NCBI GenBank assembly: GCA_008921705.1 | Contig: VFFE01007622.1 | Coordinates: forward strand, 723,930-787,929 | Source: Burhinus oedicnemus | Taxonomy: Eukaryota > Chordata > Aves > Charadriiformes > Burhinidae | Direction: 5' to 3' | DNA length: 64,000 nt | In this document: positions 12,811 to 25,440 of the stretch, piece after piece | How positions within the stretch are numbered: position 1 is the first letter of the stretch | Layout: each line of letters begins with the position of its first letter | Notes under the pieces: model-generated | Told to the model about the DNA's origin: nothing | Database searches by the model: none | What the model saw: only the letters and a program-made list of their open reading frames with translations | Position numbers and translations under genes: made by a program

Positions 12811-13531
12811 CACTCACTGTTACGCGAGCATGGTGACACATTTGTGCCTTTCATCACTGCGGCGCGGTGCCGTCCTCAGCTGTATGGAGCCATCTCCCTC
12901 TGACAGTTGTAGTCTTGGCCTCCCATTTCTCAGTGTGTTTTCTAACATCTCCAGTGCACTCTGAAATAGGCAGACTAGTCTCACGGCGACACAAACACTG
13001 TGTAGAAGACCCCAGAGCAATGCAGGATTCAGTAGCCAAATTAACCTGCCCCCGCACCCTCTTCCTAACCCCATGGAAACATGAGCGACCTTAGGACAGG
13101 TTTATAAAAACTATGCTAACACAAACTGGTTATTTACTTTGTTTTCCTGAATTTGATGGTTTCCGTCTTGAGCTCCTTGCAGCAAACCAACCTGAATGGT
13201 GGTTATTTCTGAAGCTGCTCGTACTCTGTGTGACTTGGCCTCTAGCCTGGAGCTCTGCTTTGCAACCAGCCCAAGGAATCACGTAAGAAAACCACACATG
13301 CTCCGTGATGTTACTCAATATCTGCAGAGGGTTATAATTGTTTAGAGGAGCCAAATTCAGAATTGATGAGTAAGCATCGTTTAGGAGGCAAAGCCTTGCT
13401 CTGAGTTACACCCATGTGAAGCCAGAGTCGACTTGCTTGCAAGTTGCGTTTATAATGGTGCCCCTTCAGAGCAGAAGTTAGCCCAGGGAGGCTAAGCTAG
13501 AATAATTTAAAACTCTTTCCAACCCCTCAAA

Positions 13532-13610
13532 GCCAAATTCTTCCTTGCCTTAGACCTCCGCTGATGTCAAGAGACATGTTGAGACTGTAAATCAGGCCAG
13601 AAGTTGGCCC
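13532..13610. mobile_element. Possible ancient fold-back element, heavily decayed
   Basis: Starts with gccaaattctt and ends with aagttggccc, weak inverted termini of the GGGCCAAAT type, with a diverged core (cgctgatgtcaagag) between them. A related fragment may lie just upstream (about 13390-13480, ctgagttacacccatgtgaa). Similarity is low. Confidence 0.3.
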
Positions 13611-16600
13611 TTTTTTGGTCCAATTACCCCATAATAAACTCCCTGAGGACTACTGTACTGATGTGTAATTTGCATCCTTTCTCCTCTGAAATGGTATATT
13701 TATGTTTATAGATTGAGTTAGCAGTTCTAAGGGAGGGGAAAGGCTGCCTGAATCATCTACAAATGGGAAAATCCATATATTTGAAACTTGGTATGAAATA
13801 TTTGCTTTTGGGCTGTAACCTTGTATACTAAGCTGCTGTCTAGGGTAAATATTTACAGCCAAGTTGCAACAAGTTCTAAGGATATGTGATTTTCTGAGTG
13901 GAAACACTGACACATAAGGGTGCGACTTCCCCCCAGTAAAACACCAAGTTAATTGTAGGGTTTGTAAACATTTATCAAGTATAATCTTGAAATTAATTTT
14001 TAAATGTTCAGTAATGATTTTTAACCACGTATCACACAGCTGGTTCTGTGTCTGATTCCCAAGTTCTTAAACAGACAACTGTTTCCCTTTTAGTGACTTT
14101 GTCAGGCTTAACTTGGGATTAATTTGACTGCAGGTGTCAGATAAGCACAGTATTTTAGCAGCACTACCGAGAACCATGTGGACAAAATGCAGAAGCATGA
14201 AGGCACGTTGGTCAAAACTTTGAAAGATTGATGGAAGTGAGTTATGCAGCTTAAATATCTTTGTCTGTCCAGAAAAGCTAAACTTGCAAGTGGGGCGCAA
14301 GGTATGCCGCAGCTATTATTTTGCCATGTTCCCTGTTAACATAGGTAACTGGTCAGACTTTTTTTAATCGCAATTTCTCTGTCGACATAAAATCTAGCAA
14401 GCAACCTTCATAAATCATGCCGTGACAGCTAGTGTGGTTGGCCAGTGCTAAACACAACTGGACTTTTCTTTTTAAGCCTTTGCTTCTTAGGTCGCCTGCG
14501 TCAGCAGTACTCTTCAACAAACATCTGCAGTTCATCTTATCGTTTGAAGAAATATATGAGTTTCTCCATTGGCGTGGTTTTTTTTAGCTTCAGCTTCTTG
14601 ATTTGTTTGAACACCATCTGCTCCATATAAAATTCAGAGAATTTGTGAAATGTGCATGCAGTGAGAAAATTTTAATTGTATTAACCTTTCCTTTTTGATC
14701 AAGATAACTTTTTGTATTCATCGTCTCCTGATATGTTAAGTAAAGCAAATAGACACGTCTAATGTACTGCCCAGTTATTTTCTTCAAGGTCTTCTATCTC
14801 TATAATACATTAATAGTCCGGGTACAAAACCGGAGTCTATTCCTTGCATCATTTAAGAGTTATTTTAATATAGCTTGAGTTACGCGTCCAAAGGTAGTTT
14901 AGCAGTAGTAATCTCTTTTACAGAAGATTTGCTCTCATCTTATCACTCTGCACCTACGTGTGTATTATTTCCATCGAAAAATAAATTAATTATTCCTAGA
15001 ATTAATCACAAGGAGGCAAATAACTTCGTGACTGACTCCAGCTCGCTGCCAGAAGCCCAGGCTGAGCGGAACGTATGTCATGGCATGAGATTGCCACAGG
15101 GTGGTAGAAGTAGTGCGGTTCCACATCCACACCAGCACAGAGAGGAGCAGAAAAACTTCCGAAAGGACGAAGGGGGAAATCACTTTCCAGTTAGTCTAAG
15201 CAGAGGTATCAAAAATAAGGTCTAGCTCATGGTAAATCCAGATGGTTAAACATTTGACCCATATCTAATCCCTCTGCCAAGCGTGCACCACCACCATCAC
15301 TGCTGTCATAACACAGCACATGCCCTTAAAATCACTTCAAGTCCAAGAAGCAGCACACGTTTTGGAGAAAATTAGATTTTAAAGCATGTTGCAGAAATAG
15401 AAAATGCAGTCTTGACAACATGTTATGACTCCAGCTTTGAGAGGAGCAGTATTATATACACTAAAATAATTCCTTGGGACTGCGGCTTGCTGCTGTTCTG
15501 TGCATTTTGTTATGATAATATCATACAAAACATGGAGCAGCGCTTTGATCTTAAAAGACTATTTAGCTGAGACCTATTTCTTGTACTTAATCATTTAATA
15601 AAAGGGTGGGGTCTTTGTTCACAAGAGAAGAAACGAATCAGAAATAGAAATTCTGCCTCTCTTGTAAGCCCTATGCATAGTACTGACGAGTCCTACAGCA
15701 TGTTGATTATTGCTGGTGAAACATAAAGGGGAAGGATCAAGTGACATATATGCAAAATAAATCCTTTGTTTGTGGCAATTACATTAATGCCACTGATGTT
15801 CAGGTTTACCTTCGAGGGAGGCTTGTTTGAAACACAGAGGACTGCTCATTTATGTTAGAGAGAATATCAGAGACAGCTTGATTAAAAAAAAAAAAAAGAA
15901 AGATAAAATATTAAAGTAGGAAATATAACATATGTTTTATATAAATATAATACATAACTTCCAATACCTTCATGTTTTATGTTGGGATGAATGTAGTTAT
16001 GTCCGACCAACAGACGAGGATGTGAGAGGAATATCGGGCTCAAGACCTTCAGGGTATGGAACAAACTACATATTCAAAAATGGGCAAGGTTTATGTAGTA
16101 TAGTATCACGTTTTAAACAGTTCATAAAAGAAGCCAAGTGACAACAGAACAGTGTGGATGATATAAAATAATGTAAACCTTCCTTCAAATATCAAGCAAT
16201 TTTTTTTCTGCCTCAACTCACTTTCCACAATAGAGTGAGTGAAAAATCCATAGAGAATAAAACCAGTGATCCCTTTGAGCAAGGATACAAATTTACCTAG
16301 ATATGTCAACCACACAGATTTATGGGACAAGGAGTTTTTCACCCTGAAGAAAGAAGCTTTCTTGTCAGTCATCTATAAAAAAGCTGAAAATAAAGCTCTC
16401 AGGGTTATTTTTATGTTTTAAGAATTGCAAGATATTTCTGTTAGGGGTTGTTGGGGTTTTTTTGTGGCTTTTTTTCTTTAAGCTTTCCCATAGCCATGGA
16501 ATAGTTCTCTTCATGGATGTATAAGAAACACTTGTGTTGTGCTGCTATTAATGGTATGATTTGTTAGTGTACTTTTATGTATGGAGTGTCTGCATCTGGT

Positions 16601-16860
16601 AAGGTCTACAACTGTACCTCCTTGACAGTGCCAGATGTTGTGAAGATAAAATACCTCCTGTGTGAGGAGCTGCTGGAATCAGGCTCCATGATAGGTGTTC
16701 TTAATACAGTTTAAAAAGGCATCTGTCTTAAAATAATTTCAACATCTTACTTTTCTATTTATTGTTTTGTCAGATCTTTCTTGTTACTGGGGAAATATTT
16801 TAGTGCCCTTACTAACTTGATTTTAAACTTGCGGCTTCAGTTTCTCCCAAGGTTGGGGTT

Positions 16861-16881
16861 TTTTTTATTATTATTATTATT
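16861..16881. repeat. TTA trinucleotide microsatellite
   Basis: A short T-run leads into about five TTA units before tctgaagcc. Small and pure enough to be polymorphic. Confidence 0.8.
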
Positions 16882-18839
16882 CTGAAGCCACTGCCCTAAT
16901 AAAAGGGAAAAAAGGGAGAAAAGGAAGAAAAAGTTTGTTGTGGGACTCAGCTGAGGTTAATCAGATTGGCCCACCCAAGCAAAAAAATTGGTCAGCGGGT
17001 ATTTTTAAACCAGGTTAGCCATGAAACAGCGTGCAAAATAATGAGCCCGAATTTAGCCAAGATTTGTTCAAAACGTTGCAGTGAGTAGACAAGAGGGCTG
17101 ATAGAAGGCAGGAGAAGAGCCCTGCTTCGCTATCATACCCCATAACTCACCGCTTTGTCGACCTCTTAAAATAGTAATGATACTTGACCCTCATTAGTAT
17201 TTCTGGGCAATATAAGAGCTTGAGTTTCCTTGGGTGAAAACTAATGCCTTAGACCACCCTTTAGACCACCATTCTATCTAGTTATAGTACATATTAATGT
17301 TATTCTTGGGTCATTTAACTTACTCTCAGTGAAGAGTGGAGAATGGTGCTAAGCTGTAAATCAGCTCTGTCCTGCAGTGGATTCGTGCCATAACAGATCA
17401 TCTCGAAAATTCCAGCCTTGCCTGACCATGGTAAAGAGATTATGGTATGTAAAAATCCTGCTAAACATAGCTTGCTTCATTTTTGTACTTCCCTGCTTGT
17501 CTGTCTAGCGAGGAAAGGTTAAGACCCGTTATGGTGGACAGTGCACTGAGAAGGAGGATTGCTATAATAAAACCCCCAGGGCTAAAAGTTTTACCATAAA
17601 AGTGGTTAAACTCTCCATCCTTTCTAAAGGTGAGCTCAGCAGCGAGGAAGTGATTAAACAAGGCCACCGATACTGTGCATAAAAATTATTTTTTTTAATC
17701 CTCGGGGAAAAAAAAATGAGTTCATAAATGTATCGTGCTGAAAAGGTATCCTCCGAGTGCCAGTGTTCACACCCCAAATGACAGTCTGAACCGTTCAGTG
17801 GCGTTAGTCCATTTAACTAAATCCTGATTACTTGAGATGAATTCATTTAAAAAGCAAATGTAATACTCCCTCAGCAAATGTTTCACTAACTGTTTCTCAG
17901 AATCATAAATATTTTTTCCACACTGTTCTGGCAAACAAATAATGTTTACCTTTAGCTTCCTAGGAAAGATTTACAGATAAGTCCCTAGTCTGTTTTGCAG
18001 ATGTGCCTTGGTGAATTTAACAGTAATATATACTGTCATCACGGTTGTCTTCAAATCTTTGAAATCACTTTTGCCTTTTACAATACATATTTAATTGAAT
18101 GTCTAGCTAGGAGATATGTATATGTATCTCGCATTTGTGGGTGGGCATGTGTGTGCCTAATACATATATTTAGCACTTAAACATGGTACGATGAGTGACT
18201 GAGAAATGCCTGAGAGAGAGATATTTTATACGTGCACATACAGTTTGTAAATGCGTAATCTCCTGAAACGGCCAGAGACAGAGAGGAAAGTGGAGAGACA
18301 TCTGCAAATTAACAAATCATCTATCTTTGAGGTCACTCGCAAATTAGTTTTGCAGAATAAGATAGAACAAAAACGTAATTCTGACGAGCATTTGTTCTGG
18401 CTATTTATCACACAAAATTGTATAACAATATTAGACACAGGAATTTTTGCTCAGCTTATTCCTTATAGTATTACCATGATTTCACAACTTGCTGCAGATG
18501 TTTCGTGCTGAATAATGCCCTTTGGTTGACATTTGTGCTCTTACTCTCGAACTTTAAAGTAGCTGTGATGCATATATTCCATAGGAACACTATGCGGGGG
18601 ATGAGGGGAAGGTAAATAAAAAACAAAACCTGCTTTAGAAAAGCAAACTTTAAAAATCTGTTCCCCTCATGGCTAAGGGGAGGATTCTCCGCATTTCATT
18701 TGCTATTTTTTAATAGCTACTTGTGATTTAAATTATTGCTCAGGAACACAGGCTTTTGAGGAAACCTGAATATTCTTGGGATTTAGTTAGTCTTTGAAAG
18801 TGTAAGCGTTTTCCTGCTGCGGTGAGGACGGCATGTCCC

Positions 18840-19190
18840 TCGGTTGAGATATATACTAAAATCTATTTCACATTGTACATTTATTGCTAATTTTATTGCT
18901 TGAATGGAGCAAGCGGTTGTATTTATACCTCAAAAGGCTATTGTTGTTAAATTAATTGAACTGTTTCGAAGTTCCTTTTTCTCTGTTAATTATTTAAAAA
19001 CAAAATCGAAAGTCTTAAAAGAGCAATTTACTTATGAATTAAGGCTAAAGACAATTTTATATTAAGTAAAACACAAATTAATCTGCCACTACAAAATGAA
19101 CCTTGTTCAAAAAAAAATCATACGATCCGTATATTGATTCCCTCAACGCGTATTTTTCATTTATTGGTATTATAAGATTATGCTTGAGCC
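18840..19190. promoter_or_regulatory. Candidate regulatory AT-rich segment
   Basis: Dense in ttaattgaa, ttaatta and ttatgaatta words, the type bound by homeodomain factors, with no simple-sequence bias until the adjoining poly-A tract at 19197. The call is based on motif density alone; such words are common in AT-rich DNA. Confidence 0.2.
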
Positions 19191-19196
19191 TGCAGC

Positions 19197-19218
19197 AAAA
19201 AAAAAAAAAAAAAAAAAA
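19197..19218. repeat. Poly-A tract, 22 A
   Basis: Pure run of 22 adenines on the plus strand followed by gagg. No retrosequence body is recognisable upstream and no target-site duplication is seen, so it is treated as a simple homopolymer, not a retrocopy tail. Confidence 0.95.
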
Positions 19219-19574
19219 GAGGAAAAAATTGAAACTGTGCACAAGTATGGAACCTTAGCTTAGTTTTATCTGGGCAAAGTATTTTTTAAACTGTGCCTTT
19301 CTTGGAATTAGTCACATTAATTCTAGATTTTTAATTAATTTCTTTTCATGCTTGCAGCAGTATCACATTCTTATTTATATGCCTTTAGACAATTGCCAAA
19401 GAATTTTCAAGAATTTATACTAAATTCTTTGTAGAATATATGAAAAAATATCTACTGAAAGCACAGTATACAAGCATTTTAATCAAATTAATGAATTTTT
19501 CATTTGTAAGGCGTGCTAGATGGTTGTGAATGTGTTCCAGCATGAAAGTTCAGTAGGATTTGAACAAGTTTGTT

Positions 19575-19625
19575 AAGGATCAAATTCCCTGCTGGCCTAA
19601 CTCCACTGAAATCAGTGGAATTATT
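19575..19625. mobile_element. Ancient fold-back element fragment
   Basis: Contains tccactgaaatcagtgga (19602-19619), with perfect 8 bp arms about a two-base centre, preceded by ggatcaaattccctgctgg. This is the same core pattern as the other fold-back elements in this window. Only the central part is clear. Confidence 0.35.
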
Positions 19626-19747
19626 TCATTGGAGAATTCAATTCTTCGTTATTGTGTACATTTTTCAAATGTGCAATAACTTCATGCATATCTTTCATTT
19701 CCTTACATATGCAGAATAGATTGCAAAATTATATTTAACTCTGCTGC

Positions 19748-19766
19748 AAAAAAAAAAAAAGGGGGG
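19748..19766. repeat. A13 followed by G6 homopurine run
   Basis: Thirteen A then six G, continuing as a purine-rich segment to about 19785. A simple low-complexity tract. Confidence 0.85.
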
Positions 19767-20614
19767 AAAAAAGGAAAGAAAAATATTGTTTCTACTATTT
19801 TCTCATATTTTGGGGCCAGTTCACGTAAGACAAAATCCCCAGGAAGCTCAGTGCATATTCACTCTTAGGCTGGCATATCCAGTACACCCTTTAGTCTTAG
19901 ATTAAGGACTTAAAGCACTGCAAATGAATTTCACATCCAAAATCATTCAATTTGTCCCCTTTGTCTTCTAGAATCCTAAGCATATGGGACCACACTAAGT
20001 ATAGCAAAAATAGCTGCTGCTATAATCATAATTAGTACCTATTAGCCCTTCCTAGGTGCAAAACCCCAGTGATGAGAGCACAGCACGAGAACCTAGATAG
20101 AAGAGGATTTGAAATCTCTGTAGGACAGGATTGTTATTGCTGCCCTTGCAGGTTCACCAGATGCACAGTGAGTGAGAGGGAATTGCTGGGCTTGGGAACC
20201 AGATCCTACGTGCCTTTCCCATATACACAAAGATGTACAGACTGATGTACAGATGTACCTCCTTGCCAAGGCATTTCTTCTTCTCCGAATACGCTTTCTG
20301 TAAAAACCTGAGTATTTTAAAGGGGTAACATTATTAATCTTCAATAGCTGAGGTATTAAAATGGGTTTATCAGGATGTGGGAGGGATATTTTTTTCTTGG
20401 TCATACAGCGGATAGCAGCTGTTTTACATAGGCTGGAACAGCTATTCGGTGACCAACTTAATGTCTGAACTTTTTTCTGAATTATTTTGGTGTGCTCATC
20501 TTTGATAACACATACAGCTTAGATGCAGATTTCAGCCTCCTCTCCATAATATCTCCAAGTTATATGCAATTACAGTTGTAAAGGACATTGTCAATAAAAC
20601 AAACAAGCAAACAA

Positions 20615-20640
20615 AAATCTGACATGCAAATCTGACATGA
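20615..20640. repeat. Tandem duplication, 13 bp x 2
   Basis: aaatctgacatgc followed directly by aaatctgacatga, one mismatch. It adjoins an aaac/aagc-rich simple tract. A small slippage duplication. Confidence 0.85.
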
Positions 20641-20829
20641 AGCTTTTCTGCCCAACGGTATCTTGGAAAACGTCTGCTTTTAGCTCCAGGGTGAAAGAAT
20701 AACGTATATTTACATTAGCGAGCCACAAGTCACATTTTCAAAAGCAAAGGTTCCAAATTGTGCATGAAAAATCAGCATGGACTTCTATTTCTGCATGGTA
20801 AAATACGCCTCTTTATAGAGGCAGCTTTG

Positions 20830-21250
20830 TGTCGAGCGTAATTCGCTGGGGCAGCACGTGGGCTGCCTGAGCATCAGCAGCACACGCTTGCCGAGACGGG
20901 GCTGTGTGCGTGAGCAGGCGTTGAGCAGGGCAGGTGGGTTAGACCCCAGCCTAACGGGCTCGCGCAGCCCCGCCGTACGGCACAAGCCCTTCTGCCTCGT
21001 GCGGCGGCCATCGGCCCCCAGAAACAAAGGTCCCAGAAGCCTCCGTAGCTGGGGGCAGCCGGGCTCTGTCCGTCCGTCGTCCCCCTCCTCCCGACAAGTT
21101 GCACGGCGGAACGCGGGGCAGCGCCGACACCGAGCGGGGGCCTTCCAGCTCCCCCCCTCCACCCGGAGGGGTTGCAGCCAGCGCGCGTCAAAAGAAAAAC
21201 CCCATCTCCCTGCCCAGGCGCAAACATTTGACCGTTGCAGGTAGTTCTCA
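20830..21250. promoter_or_regulatory. Isolated CpG island
   Basis: GC content rises abruptly and CpG is frequent (seven CpG in 20941-21000 alone) compared with almost none in the flanks. CpG islands in vertebrates usually mark promoters or enhancer-associated unmethylated DNA. The open frames here (about 125-143 codons on both strands) overlap each other and are a by-product of GC richness. No TATA box or clear first exon is seen. It could be the promoter of a non-coding RNA, an orphan island, or an unrecognised 5' exon. Confidence 0.55.
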
Positions 21251-21375
21251 AAAATCTGAGGCTGTCATTTTGTTCAGGGCTTCGCGTTATCCCTATTGAC
21301 TTCAAGCATAAAATCAGGTGAGAGCCGGAGACAGCTCATAAAAGTGAAGTCACGTGCGGTAAGGAGAGTATAGAT

Positions 21376-21417
21376 ATCATAACCTACATGTGAAGGAAAA
21401 GGGAACGAGGTTATGAT
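21376..21417. repeat. Inverted repeat, 10 bp arms, 22 bp spacer
   Basis: atcataacct at 21376-21385 and its exact reverse complement aggttatgat at 21408-21417. The arms include AGGTTA, resembling a nuclear-receptor half site in inverted arrangement. Regulatory meaning is an inference. Confidence 0.6.
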
Positions 21418-22354
21418 CATTGTCTGAGGAGATCTGTTCAAACAATGTAATAGAAAGATGCCCCCTTTAAATAAACATTAAACTTTTGCTAGAGGGTTAC
21501 AATTTACGGTTCCAGCATGATCTTTTGAGATGGTGTGAATACATTTAATATAAAGATGTCTATACACCCTCCCAAATGCAAGGCATATCTTGCACCACAA
21601 GCTCTGCAGCTACTTTTTTTAATCAATAGCTCATAAGTATTCATTGAAAGATACGTTGGTATTCTACACACAAAACTTACAGGAGAATCGCCACAACCAT
21701 CTTAAAATCAACATTTACCTTTGAGCCTTTTCTTAAAAATGACAGAATAATGGGGCTTTTAAAGGAATTTTTAATTTATTACAAGAGAAGAGTTTGGATA
21801 TATGTTACCAAATTTTCCACATAACTAACCCAGTGAAATCTGTTAAGAAAGAAAGAAAAACTGTGATTCAACAGCCAGGTCCATCACATGCATATGCAAA
21901 GGAGACAAGGGAAACTTCACCTCTGAGTCTTCCCTTCGCAAAGAGCTGCCCGGCCCCGACCCTCACCCACAGCCTGCTCCTCCCGCAGCCAGCCCCTGCC
22001 CCGCCACTCATTTTCCATCAGTTATCCGAGGATGCAGGTTATCTGGTCACCTATTTTTCAAAGAAAAATATCTTTTTTAAAGGTGCAAGCTCTTCTTTCT
22101 GCAGGTGGAAACATTTTGATTACCATTAGAGAAATGACTACTCAAAACCTAGATATAATTAAAAGATTGGATGTATTTTTTAGATACACTGACTGGCCTA
22201 CATGCCTGAATATGAAAACATGTCATCTTCATCGGGATTTATTTTGCGGTTAAAATAATGCGCAACATTTTCTCCAGAGTCATCTCTGTTTAATTTACTG
22301 CCTGCAAAATAGATTAATTTCATTCCCAATTTTTAATAATCTACTGCACAAGCC

Positions 22355-22371
22355 AAAAAAAAAAAAAAAAA
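22355..22371. repeat. Poly-A tract, 17 A
   Basis: Pure adenine run within AT-rich non-coding sequence; no retrosequence body is recognisable. Confidence 0.9.
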
Positions 22372-25159
22372 TTAGATACTGAAAGGGTAAAATAACTGAC
22401 ATGTTGCGTACAGACCTGGATACCAAGTTCTGAAAGCATGGACAGACTCTTAGATGATTGTGCTATATTAAACTCAGTAATTCACAATTCATACGTATCT
22501 CTCAAGATACAAAAGTTATTACAGTGCTTATTTTTTAATAAAAAGATATGAAGGTAAATGGAGATGGAAGGCCAAAATTGTTAAAGGAATTATGAGAATT
22601 GACTGATCCTTTCTTGGCAGTCAGCTGAGGAAGAAAAGTGTCATCCACCCAAAATGAAATCCTCAAGCTTAATATCCCGCTACTTGGGGATTTTTTTCCC
22701 CCTGGTTGCTAAACTTTGGCTGAGCATCCCGTACAAAACAAGCCTCGTCAACAAGATGAAAGCCCCAGCCACAGCGAAGGGTCTGCGTAAGACCTCATTC
22801 AGCTCCACCATCCAGAGACGTTTAATTACTCATGTAAAACAGACCCGCATGGGAAGAGGTTGGTGGGAGCAGCCCTGTCCTAGCCTTTGGGCTCACGAAC
22901 AGTGCCCAGAGGTCCATGTCCCCCCAGGGAGAGGAGGGAATTCAGATCTCCCTTCCCTGGCTCTGTTTGGGCTAGTGACCAGAAAAAAACCGACTTGCTA
23001 AATCATCCCCTGCTTCCTTATTTATTTCCTCTTCTTTCTCTCCCAGCTCTCTCAAAAATCTCCAACCACATCATGCAAAATAATGCAATCTTAAGTCTGA
23101 AGTCAGTGCAAGATAACCAAAATGCATTTTTTGGCTAATTTCCTCCTTTCAAAACCAGTGTTTGCTGATCTACTCAAGGCTGCCTAGCGCATGTTACTGG
23201 GCAGCTCTTCTAGTATTGAACACAATAATTTGGAGGTGGTTTTCAGCCTTGCCCTATGCTTTCCCAAGCAGCTCCTCTTCCCAAGTGCTGAGCTTTCTGC
23301 CACCCAACTCTATTTGGCTGGTGTGATGGATTTTTTCCACTGCTTCAGAGCGCCGTTGCTACAAAAAGAGTCATCTGTGTCCCTTGTAACTTCAGATATC
23401 AGAAACGATCTCTGAAGGCAACTTATGCCAACAAGTGTGTTCTGGAGAGACACTCATTTGGCAGCACTGTATCACCAATTAGACCAGGAAATTTTGCTTC
23501 GGTTTTATCCCATTTTCCATAGCACCCTCTGTGCAGTTCATTGCAAAGGAGTGTCTTCATGCATTGGATATTCTCCATGTAGCTGCATTGTCCAAATGAT
23601 TTGTTACTTGAATGATATGTTTCCCCAATGGAATAAAATGAAAATATACGGTACCACAGTAATTGACATAGTCCAGGATTTTGCTGCATTGTCATGTATT
23701 ATAACTGTATATTCCTATTCTGCCCATGCAACTCACTCTAACATTAAGACTTTTTTAAAAAGGAATGACAAAAATAATAGAGGGAAAAATCATGTGTATT
23801 AACCATTTTTGTGCTTCCTCCCCTTATCCCTGAGACCTAGGAGCCTCAGTACCATGGTGCACACTCAGGCCAGGTCGCTGCGTGGTAGCAAGTAGGGGAT
23901 TGGGGACTTCAGGAGCTGGCTATGAGCTGTGCTAATCTGCCCATGTGGCATATTTTGGCTTGGTGCACTTGGTGACTACCATCTGCTTTATTTAACTACA
24001 TAGTAAGAATTTGGTTAAACCGAAGAAAACAAAATCCTGATGTGCGTTACGGGTTATGCCTTTGGTTTGTTTGTTTCTTTACAGTTGGAACCAAACTTGT
24101 GGGAAGTGATTATGTCTTAACAGATAGATTTTTGGAGTAGGTTTTGGAGGGATTTGCAGAAATCTTTCAACTGTGAATGCGATGTTGGCCACAAAATTCA
24201 GGCATGGGTCTGGATTTAAATTTTCCCAAAAGGTGGGAGGTAGGCTATTGGTTTGGGTCTGGATCCCATTCAAGCTGAGCGCGATTCAAGCTCCTTGTAA
24301 CAGATAACTCCTTTCTCCTGGATTTCAACAGCAGGCTTTAGTACATCTACCCTGGGTCTCTTGAACCAAACTCAGGTTGAATCACGGTTTAATAATGACA
24401 AATGTCGTCTCGTACCTAAGGTGTGGCCATCAAACACAGCTGTGTATTTGCACAACATTAGCAGAGAAGATCTGACTTCATGACCAATGTATGGACCCAA
24501 CACACTCTTCTTTCATGTAGAGTGAGGTCTACTTTCATGTGAGACTGTATTTTGTATATACCAGAGCTGCCTGGAAAGCTATTGTCATCTACAAAAAGAT
24601 TGTAATGTTTCCTTCCTTTTATTCATTCCTACCTCTTTTTTAAAAACAGAACATTTGAAATTTTTTTTTCAGACTGAAAAAGTTCTTAAATCTGCAAAAA
24701 CAGGGCTCCCTATTCCTGACCGCTTAATGTAAGTATACACTAGCCTGTTTGTTTAATATTTTTTTTCTTTTACTAGTATATTGCTCAGAAACCACCAGGC
24801 TAGCAGAAGCATAAAGACTGTTGTTTACTCACAAACAAATCTACACAACATTGCAAAACTCCCTTTGGGGCGCGTTGGAGGAACCGCTGTCAGGAGCGTG
24901 CCATCCCCAACCCCGTCCACTCTTCAGCTCCCTACCTGAAAGGGCTGCTGACTGATGGGCCAATTACTTTGTCCTTGGTTTTGGGGTTTTTTTTTTATCT
25001 TGTCTACTGAAAGCTGGACGCGGGTATCTGACCTCGCGTGGGCCACAGACGAGTCGTGGCAGGGGAACAGCACCCTGTGCCTGGCACGGGCTCAGGCCGG
25101 CAGCACAGAAGCAAACATCTCCATTAGTGCATTAGCTGCCCTATGAGTCAGGTAGTCCA

Positions 25160-25440
25160 GCCGGCAGCCTCTTCCCATAATTGTTTGTCCTCTGTAATTA
25201 ATTAAAGCTGAACTGGCAAATAAACCCCACGCTCCCAAGTTTTCAATGCGTTCAGCATCCAGAGCTGGCAACTCTTCTCCACCAGCTCCCTAATAAATAC
25301 CATCCATAGGAGTTTTGTGCGTAATTTCTGTGCAGGCAATACAGTTTCCAGCTGTTCAGCTCCAATTTGTGCGACGAGCAAAAACTATTTATGAAGCTTC
25401 GGCAGCAGTTTATAAATAGTCACATGATAAACAGTGGGTT
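25160..25440. promoter_or_regulatory. Candidate enhancer-like conserved segment
   Basis: A motif-dense stretch: the homeodomain word taattaattaa (around 25196), an E-box with cagctgtt (around 25350), and two MEF2-like A/T boxes, ctatttatga (25385-25394) and the reverse-strand match ttataaatag (25410-25419). The sequence is neither GC-island nor simple repeat. Motif co-occurrence suggests a developmental enhancer, but without a cross-species alignment this is inference. Confidence 0.3.

Larger units (their letters stand above)
9366..20830. other. Long non-coding interval, no gene recognised
   Basis: About 11.5 kb of AT-rich sequence with only short, two-strand overlapping frames. It holds a tandem duplication (12775-12810), a TTA microsatellite (16861-16881), poly-A tracts (19197-19218, 19748-19760), decayed fold-back elements (13532-13610, 19575-19625) and a 13 bp duplication (20615-20640). 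The stretches around 11370-11480 and 18840-19520 are rich in TAAT words and unbroken by simple repeats, so they could be conserved non-coding elements; this is composition-based only. Confidence 0.6.
21251..25159. other. Non-coding DNA, no gene recognised
   Basis: Short frames only. Immediately after the CpG island an inverted repeat with AGGTTA-type arms occurs at 21376-21417, in sequence with no simple-repeat bias that could be a conserved element. A poly-A tract lies at 22355-22371. No RNA gene or dated transposon is recognised. Confidence 0.6.

Noticed and set aside
19197..19218. A22 tract as a retrosequence tail
   Set aside because: The sequence before it is ordinary AT-rich DNA with no recognisable retro-body.
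20785..21305. Four overlapping frames of 66-143 codons in the orphan CpG island
   Set aside because: By-product of GC richness; none resembles a known protein.
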